DNA of 64,000 nt, from positions 186,001 to 250,000 of the forward strand of contig NZ_MRDH01000005.1 of NCBI RefSeq assembly GCF_002008225.1, in the 5' to 3' direction. Made by a program: the position numbers and the translations under genes. Shown piece by piece: positions 59,135 through 64,000 of this stretch. This DNA is from Agrobacterium salinitolerans. GTDB lineage: Bacteria > Pseudomonadota > Alphaproteobacteria > Rhizobiales > Rhizobiaceae. The notes beneath the pieces are model-generated. The model saw only the letters and a list, made by a program, of their open reading frames with translations. It had not been told where the DNA came from and searched no databases. Positions within the stretch are counted from its first letter, which is position 1; the number at the start of each line of letters is the position of its first letter.

Positions 59135-59152
59135 ATAATGCATTTTATGTTG
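59135..59152. repeat. 18-bp repeat, copy 2, upstream of the ABC operon
   Basis: ATAATGCATTTTATGTTG differs from copy 1 at one position. It lies 71 bases before the start of the substrate-binding protein gene and in the same orientation as copy 1. Confidence 0.55.
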
Positions 59153-59222
59153 ACCGGTTTGCGGCCGTCGCATACGCTTCAGTTGGAAAGATGGTTGGTT
59201 TAATTCGATGGGGAGGATCGAA

Positions 59223-60434
59223 ATGTTGCCAGGTATCACTCGACTGCTTTTAACCGCTGGCGCGCTTGCTGTGTCGCTGGCGAGCTCTGGAGCTGCGTTA
59301 GCTCAGGAGAAGGGAATAGATCCCGAAAAGAAGATCGTCACCGTTGGGGCATTTACCCCGGTGACGGGGCCCGTTCCCTTCTATTCCGTATTGACCCACG
59401 CTGCAGACGCATATTTCAAGCATCTCAACGAGAACGGCGGGGTCAAGGGCTGGACGGTCAACTACATTACCTACGATGATGGTTACGATCCGGCACGCAG
59501 TGTCGCGGTCAGCCGCAAACTCGTTGAGGAGGATGGTGCTTTTGCATTGTCCGCGCCTGTGGGGACTGCGACCAATGTCGCTGCAATTCCTTACGCGAAG
59601 GAAAAGAAGGTGCCGATGATCGGACCGATCGGCGGTGCGAGCGCGTTCTTTGTAGAACCGAACGTATTTCCACTCTTGCCGGACTATGGTTGGTCGGCGG
59701 CGTCGAACCTCGATTACGCCGTGAAGGATCTCGGTCTTAAGAAAATTGCGCTCCTTTGGGAGAACGACGAGCTCGGCAAATCTGCTAAACGCGGCTTCGA
59801 CCTCTATATGAAAGAACTCGGGCTTGAACCCGCGGAATCGGTTCCGTTCGATGTGAAGACAACGAGTTTCAGCCCTCATATCAGGCGTGTCGCCAATTCC
59901 GGTGCTGAGGCGGTCATCCTGTTCGGCTCCAACGCCAATCTTGCTGCGGCACTCAAGGCGGCGGACCTGCAGGCACTCGATGTGAAATGGTTTGCTCCCT
60001 TCTTCACTGCCGATCCATCAACGGTGAAGTTGGCTGGAGACCTCTTGAATGGAACATATTTCTCCTCGTGGTTGCTGCCTGTCAGCAGCGATGAAGCAGA
60101 GGTGAAGGCTTATCGCGAATCCGTGGCGAAATATTACCCGAACGATCCTGTCGGCGTTTTCGGCCTGAATGGCTGGAGCAACGCTGCCCTGTTTGCAAAG
60201 GGCTTCGAAGCTTTGCTCGACAGCGGAAAACTATTGACCGGCGAAAACCTCATCGCGGCTCTCGAAACACTTGACAACGCTTCTGTGGGCGGAGCGCAAG
60301 GCGTATCGTTCAAGGCTGGAGATCATCGCGGTACACGCCAGGAAGGCATCATCCAGGCGAAGGACGGGAAATTCGAACTCGTGCGCGAGTTTCGTCCCTA
60401 TCCAACGGCCGTCTTCGACGCTCCCGCTCAATAA
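59223..60434 (+). CDS. ABC transporter substrate-binding protein (branched-chain amino-acid/LivK type)
   Basis: I choose the ATG at 59223 because GGGAGG lies 7 bases upstream; an ATG at 59208 overlaps that box. The 403-residue protein has a signal peptide (LLLTAGALAVSLASSGAALAQ), then the LivK-type fold: VTVGAFTPVTGPVPFYSVLTHAADAYFKHLNENGG, NYITYDDGYDPARSVAVSRKLVEED, IGPIGG and WSNAALFAKGFEALLD. Proteins of this class bind amino acids, but also aromatic or short organic acids and amides. The operon continues with two dehydrogenases and two permeases. Confidence 0.92.
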   Translation: MLPGITRLLLTAGALAVSLASSGAALAQEKGIDPEKKIVTVGAFTPVTGPVPFYSVLTHAADAYFKHLNENGGVKGWTVNYITYDDGYDPARSVAVSRKLVEEDGAFALSAPVGTATNVAAIPYAKEKKVPMIGPIGGASAFFVEPNVFPLLPDYGWSAASNLDYAVKDLGLKKIALLWENDELGKSAKRGFDLYMKELGLEPAESVPFDVKTTSFSPHIRRVANSGAEAVILFGSNANLAAALKAADLQALDVKWFAPFFTADPSTVKLAGDLLNGTYFSSWLLPVSSDEAEVKAYRESVAKYYPNDPVGVFGLNGWSNAALFAKGFEALLDSGKLLTGENLIAALETLDNASVGGAQGVSFKAGDHRGTRQEGIIQAKDGKFELVREFRPYPTAVFDAPAQ

Positions 60435-60452
60435 GCTCCGTGTCTCAAAGCA

Positions 60453-60476
60453 TCTCCCGCCTGGTCGGGCGGGAGA
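60453..60476 (+). other. Intercistronic hairpin after the substrate-binding protein gene
   Basis: TCTCCCGCC at 60453-60461 pairs perfectly with GGCGGGAGA at 60468-60476, with a 6-base loop. No T run follows, so it is more likely an mRNA-stabilising or attenuation element that favours high expression of the first gene than a terminator. Confidence 0.5.
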
Positions 60477-60503
60477 AACCTGTAAGAAACATTGGAGCGT
60501 TTG

Positions 60504-61250
60504 ATGAATATACCAATTAGTGCCCCTGCTCGTCTTGATGGGCGTGTCGCCCTCATAACGGGCGCAACCGGCGGGATTGGCAAGGCCACCGCCTACGCGC
60601 TCGCACAGGCGGGTGCTACCGTAGTTGCAACCGACATTGCCGAGCACGCAGAATTTGACAATTCTGCTATCGAATATGCGAAGTACGATGTGACTTCGGC
60701 TTCGCAAACGAAGTCTGTGATCGCCGATATTATGGCGCGTTACGGTCAACTCGACATTCTGATCCTTTGTGCCGGCACAATCACCCATCGCCCTCTGACG
60801 GAATCGACCGATGACGAATGGCGCGCAATGCTTGACGTCAATCTTATGGGCGTCGTCAATCCTGTTCGTGAAATCTATCCCATAATGGCCAGCGCTGGCG
60901 GAGGTAAGATCGTTGCACTTGGGTCTATCGCGGCAAAGATAGGGGGCGTGGCATCGGGCCCTGCCTATGTTGCCGCCAAATCCGCTGTCCACGGACTGAT
61001 GAAATGGGTGGCAAAAGCTGGAGCTTCAAAAGGTGTCTATGCGAGCGTCATCGCACCTGGGCCGGTCGAGACACCAATGTGGAACACGGTCACCCAGCGT
61101 GCCGCACCTTCTGCCAATGGCAATGTGCCGCTTGGACGATACGGCCAGCCCGAAGATATCGCCCAAGCCATACTCTTCCTTTGTTCGCCAGCATCGAACT
61201 GGATCACCGGAACGGTGCTCGATGTGAATGGCGGCATGCTGATGGATTGA
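60504..61250 (+). CDS. Short-chain dehydrogenase/reductase
   Basis: The 248-residue protein is a classical SDR. It has the Rossmann glycine motif TGATGGIG, the acidic ATDIAEHAE segment after the second strand, NLMGVVNP, and the catalytic triad SIAAKIGGVASGPAYVAAK (Ser, Tyr and Lys). VIAPGPVETPMW and ITGTVLDVNGGML follow. GGAG lies 6 bases before the ATG. It would oxidise or reduce a hydroxyl or keto group of the imported compound. It is followed after 3 bases by the next dehydrogenase. Confidence 0.9.
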   Translation: MNIPISAPARLDGRVALITGATGGIGKATAYALAQAGATVVATDIAEHAEFDNSAIEYAKYDVTSASQTKSVIADIMARYGQLDILILCAGTITHRPLTESTDDEWRAMLDVNLMGVVNPVREIYPIMASAGGGKIVALGSIAAKIGGVASGPAYVAAKSAVHGLMKWVAKAGASKGVYASVIAPGPVETPMWNTVTQRAAPSANGNVPLGRYGQPEDIAQAILFLCSPASNWITGTVLDVNGGMLMD

Positions 61251-61253
61251 ACC

Positions 61254-62150
61254 ATGACAGATAATTTCACGATAGGTTTCGTCGGGCTGGGCGTCATGGG
61301 TGGCGCTATGTGTCGCAACGTAGCACTCAAGCATCCCGGCCGCGTCATCGCGTTCGATATGAACGACGAGGCATTCTCCATATTGGATGGCACGAATGCT
61401 GAACGAGCAGCGTCGATCGCTGCGGTCAGTGCTCACTCAGATTTTATACTTCTATCGCTGCCGGGCGGGCCACAGGTAAAGGCCGTGGCTGACGAGGTTG
61501 GAAGACATGGGCGATTCGGTGCCACGATCGTCGATCTTTCGACCACGCCCGTCGCGCTTGCCAGACAAATCGCGGATGAGCTCAGCCAGTTGGGGTTGAA
61601 CTTCGTTGACGCGCCTGTGGCGCGAACGCGCGAGGCAGCCCAGCGCGGCGAGCTCAGCATCATGGTTGGTGCAACAAAAGACGTGTTCGGCAAGGTCAAG
61701 CCCATCCTCGAATATATGGCAACCGATATTACCCATGGTGGAGAGGTCGGTGCCGGGCAGGTGCTCAAGCTCGTCAACAACATGCTTGTCTTTGAACATG
61801 TCGTGACACTTGCAGAGATGATCGTGCTGGGCGAACGTGCGGGCGTGAACGCTGAAACCCTTCTCGACGCTGTCTCGAAGGGGTCCGGCGACAGCTTCGT
61901 GCTGCGCAATCATGGCCGAAAGGCAATGTTGCCGCGGCAATTCCCTGAACGTTCTTTCCCGCCTGAATATGTCTTGAAGGACATCGATTACGTTTTCCAG
62001 CTCGCCGCCGAGACGGGCGTGCCGCTCAAGGCGGCGGAGACCGTGCGACGCTATTATGAAATGGCCATCGAGAAAGGGCTTGGCGGCCAATATTTTCCAG
62101 GCGTGATCCGGCTTGTCGAAGATGGAAGCATGTCCGAGGTGCCGGCATGA
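61254..62150 (+). CDS. NAD(P)-dependent beta-hydroxyacid dehydrogenase
   Basis: The 298-residue protein belongs to the 3-hydroxyisobutyrate/6-phosphogluconate dehydrogenase superfamily. Rossmann motif: GFVGLGVMGGAMCRN. Substrate motif: FVDAPVARTREAAQRGELSIMVGA (DAPVARTREAA replaces the usual DAPVSGG). Catalytic Lys: VLKLVNNMLVFEHVV. The changed DAPV region implies a substrate other than simple 3-hydroxyisobutyrate. It lies within the ABC operon and overlaps the next gene by 4 bases. Confidence 0.88.
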   Translation: MTDNFTIGFVGLGVMGGAMCRNVALKHPGRVIAFDMNDEAFSILDGTNAERAASIAAVSAHSDFILLSLPGGPQVKAVADEVGRHGRFGATIVDLSTTPVALARQIADELSQLGLNFVDAPVARTREAAQRGELSIMVGATKDVFGKVKPILEYMATDITHGGEVGAGQVLKLVNNMLVFEHVVTLAEMIVLGERAGVNAETLLDAVSKGSGDSFVLRNHGRKAMLPRQFPERSFPPEYVLKDIDYVFQLAAETGVPLKAAETVRRYYEMAIEKGLGGQYFPGVIRLVEDGSMSEVPA

Positions 62151-63046
62151 ACGGCGTCTACAGCTTTATTCTCGATCTTTTTCCACTGGTGTGGTCGGGC
62201 ATCGTCACCGGCTGTCTTTACGCACTCGGTGCGTTGGGTCTTGTGATGATCTTCAAAAGCTCACGGGTGGTAAATTTCTCCCACGGCAACATCGCGGGGC
62301 TTGCTGCCTTCCTGATCTACGGATTCTCCAGCGGCACTCTCTTGAGCCTTTCCTGGGGGAGTGCCGTGCTGCTCGCTGTCCTGATCGTTGTCGCCATTGC
62401 ATTCCTTAGTTACGCAATCATTGCACCGATCATGGGGGCGTCCGACCTCACTGCGACGATTACCACGCTTGGGATTGGCCTTATCGCGCAAGGCGTGACG
62501 CTTCTCATGTTCGGCGCGGATATTGTGCCGCTCGAGCTGCCGCTTCCACGGTTCAGTGCCGCGATCCTCGGTCTTCGCATCACCGGATACGACCTTACCG
62601 TCCTGGCCGTTGCAGTCGTTACGATTGTCACCCTCTTTCTCGTAATTGACTACACCAAGCTGGGTGTTGCTTTTCGCGCGATATCGGCAAATCCCGTTGC
62701 TGCGGAGATTTGCGGTCTCAACCTGCGCTCAATTCACCTCTTTGCGTGGATCGTTTCTGCGGTGCTCGGTGTCATCGGCGCGCTTTTGATCGTACCGACA
62801 ACGTTTCTGAGTTCGACCACGGTGGCAACGTTCATGCTGCAGGCATTCGCAGCTGCGGTCCTGGGGGGCTTCGGGAGCTTGCCTGGAGCGCTTGCTGGCG
62901 GGGTATTGATCGGCATCCTCATGAACCTTTTCACATTCTACGTGTCGCCCGAGTTCACCAACACGTTTCTCCTTGTGGTCATTCTGGGTGCCCTGAACCT
63001 CTTTCCAAATGGACTTTTTGCCAGAGCAGGAGGCAGCCGTGTCTGA
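62147..63046 (+). CDS. ABC transporter permease, LivH type
   Basis: The 299-residue protein has eight or so membrane helices and the LivH-like features LYALGALGLVMIFKSSRVVNFSHGNIAGLAAFL, VAFRAISANPVAAEICGLN (cytoplasmic EAA-like loop) and AVLGGFGSLPGALAGGVLIGIL. It forms the translocation channel with the downstream LivM-type permease. Its ATG overlaps the preceding stop, and its stop lies inside the next gene's start region. Confidence 0.92.
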   Translation: MNGVYSFILDLFPLVWSGIVTGCLYALGALGLVMIFKSSRVVNFSHGNIAGLAAFLIYGFSSGTLLSLSWGSAVLLAVLIVVAIAFLSYAIIAPIMGASDLTATITTLGIGLIAQGVTLLMFGADIVPLELPLPRFSAAILGLRITGYDLTVLAVAVVTIVTLFLVIDYTKLGVAFRAISANPVAAEICGLNLRSIHLFAWIVSAVLGVIGALLIVPTTFLSSTTVATFMLQAFAAAVLGGFGSLPGALAGGVLIGILMNLFTFYVSPEFTNTFLLVVILGALNLFPNGLFARAGGSRV

Positions 63047-64000
63047 CACTACCGCGACACTCCACGCGCAGCGTGGACATTCAACGGCATTTCGGGCGAT
63101 GGTGACAGAAGTACAGCTCGATGCACTGATCCTTTTCGTTTTGCTGGTTCTGCCGCTGATAATTTCCGGTTCATGGCGATATGCCCTTGGCCTTTGCTTT
63201 GCCAACAGCATCGGCGTGCTGGCGGTCAGCGTCTTGGTTCGCTATGGTGGAGAGGTTTCCATCGGTCACAGCTTCTTTGCTGCCCTCGGTGCCTACTCCG
63301 TTGCGATTTTGGAAGCGCATTTGGGGATGCCGCTTGCCGTTTCTCTTCCCGTCGCCATCGTTGCCGGCACGCTCTTTGGTGTCCTCTTCGCCTGGCCATC
63401 GCGTCGACTTTCGGGGATATACCTTGCGGTTTCCACCATGGCCCTGGCGCTTGCCTTGCCCGAGATCATCATAAGTGCTGACCGCTGGACGGGTGGTTTC
63501 GAAGGGCTCTACGTCTCGAAGCCGTTTCTTCCAGGCCTGCCGGTCGAACCGCAACGCTATTATGTTACGCTGATTGCGCTTGCCTGCATCGTCTATGCGT
63601 TGGTGCAGCTACGACGGTCCAGACAGGGACGTGCTCTGTTACTTGCAAGGACACATCCCGCCGCGGCAGAAGCCTTCGGGACACGGCCAGCTTGGGCCAG
63701 GGTGAGTGTCCTGGGGATCAGTGGCGGTATTGCCGCGATCTCGGGTGCGATGCTCGCCTTCGCGAGCTCTGCCGTCTCGCCAACGGGCTACACATTCTGG
63801 TCGTCTATCTTCCTGCTCGTCGGATCCGTGGTCAGCTTCTATGGGCTCACCTTGACCCGGGCTTTGATTGGCGGCGCCTTCCTCACGCTTGTGCCGCAGG
63901 TTCTGGCAGGTTCGGGGGCCTGGATCCCTGTCTTTTACGGTGTTGCTCTTATTGGCGTCGTTCTTCTCGGGCATTTCTCACCGAAGATCGCGCAACGGGT
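63039..64000 (+). CDS. ABC transporter permease, LivM type (3' end beyond window)
   Basis: From GTG 63039 (GGAGG 5 bases upstream) the frame runs to the right edge, giving at least 320 residues. After a 25-residue leader it shows LivM-type membrane helices: LCFANSIGVLAVSVLVRYGGEVSIGHSFFAALGAYSVAILEA, then FAWPSRRLSGIYLAVSTMALALALPEI. The loop GRALLLARTHPAAAEAFGTRPAW is also present. The ATPase genes would be expected just beyond the edge. Confidence 0.9.
   Translation, partial: MSDTTATLHAQRGHSTAFRAMVTEVQLDALILFVLLVLPLIISGSWRYALGLCFANSIGVLAVSVLVRYGGEVSIGHSFFAALGAYSVAILEAHLGMPLAVSLPVAIVAGTLFGVLFAWPSRRLSGIYLAVSTMALALALPEIIISADRWTGGFEGLYVSKPFLPGLPVEPQRYYVTLIALACIVYALVQLRRSRQGRALLLARTHPAAAEAFGTRPAWARVSVLGISGGIAAISGAMLAFASSAVSPTGYTFWSSIFLLVGSVVSFYGLTLTRALIGGAFLTLVPQVLAGSGAWIPVFYGVALIGVVLLGHFSPKIAQR

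Overview
This window reads as part of a large repABC replicon (plasmid or chromid) of a Rhizobiales alphaproteobacterium (Rhizobium, Agrobacterium or Ochrobactrum/Brucella type). The evidence is a complete repA-repB-repC operon with its antisense RNA (11.4-15.1 kb), a long ParB-like protein, a rhizobial-plasmid trio of tyrosine recombinase, DUF1403 and ScpB, a RHE_PE00001-type (DUF1612) gene, and high-GC codon use throughout. No rRNA, tRNA or CRISPR array was recognised. Family names come from reading the translations, not from database searches.

Layout. 1-3.9 kb: a ParB-like gene that runs off the left edge, then a RES toxin with an unusually long antitoxin-like partner. 4.3-11.4 kb: a possible PD-(D/E)XK protein, a lipoprotein, two small unknown proteins, a subtilase, a lone propeptide-like protein and a double-HKD phospholipase D-like protein. 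11.4-15.1 kb: repCBA. 15.4-20.3 kb: an alpha/beta hydrolase and two caspase-like proteases. 20.5-27.7 kb: two tyrosine recombinases, each with a perfect inverted repeat with a 5-bp centre just upstream, enclosing AP2, RpoA-CTD-like, PAAR and T6SS-effector-like genes and followed by DUF1403 and ScpB. 27.7-32.8 kb: signalling genes (GGDEF-EAL, CheW, a soluble PAS-PAS chemoreceptor, a LuxR-type regulator). 32.9-36.6 kb: a tniABQ transposon with a frameshifted tniA, inserted into a DUF1612 gene. 37.7-45.5 kb: seven co-directional genes, a sigma-like factor, an unknown protein, an ImmA/IrrE-UvrD-nuclease fusion, a triple ubiquitin-like protein, an E2-like protein, a JAB-E1 fusion and DUF6527. 45.9-50.5 kb: a small membrane protein, a dCTP-deaminase-fold membrane protein, a PurZ-like adenylosuccinate-synthetase homologue, an HD hydrolase and an AAA/DUF4143 ATPase. 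50.7-64 kb: catabolic and transport genes.

How the parts work together. The accessory half looks like a defence and conflict island. The ubiquitin-like operon (Ubl, E2, E1-JAB, DUF6527) matches the bacterial Bub-type conjugation pathways. All its genes overlap at stop and start codons, and it sits 98 bp downstream of the sigma/unknown/ImmA-helicase-nuclease operon, so all seven may form one regulated system. The PurZ-like protein has Ser13 where PurA has its catalytic Asp13, and it overlaps a dCTP-deaminase-like protein without the catalytic Glu; a divergent HD hydrolase lies next to them. This suggests a nucleotide-based system. Proteases, a lipase-like hydrolase and a PLD protein flank repABC on both sides.

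The right end holds two catabolic clusters. One is aspA, an M20 amidohydrolase and an MFS transporter, with a divergent GAF/PucR-type regulator; it probably takes up an aspartyl amide and converts its aspartate to fumarate. The other is an ABC transporter of the branched-chain amino-acid type with a short-chain dehydrogenase, a beta-hydroxyacid dehydrogenase and a divergent class III CoA-transferase. A MarR regulator lies nearby, and a nearly identical 18-bp repeat lies upstream of both divergent genes. The last permease gene runs off the right edge.
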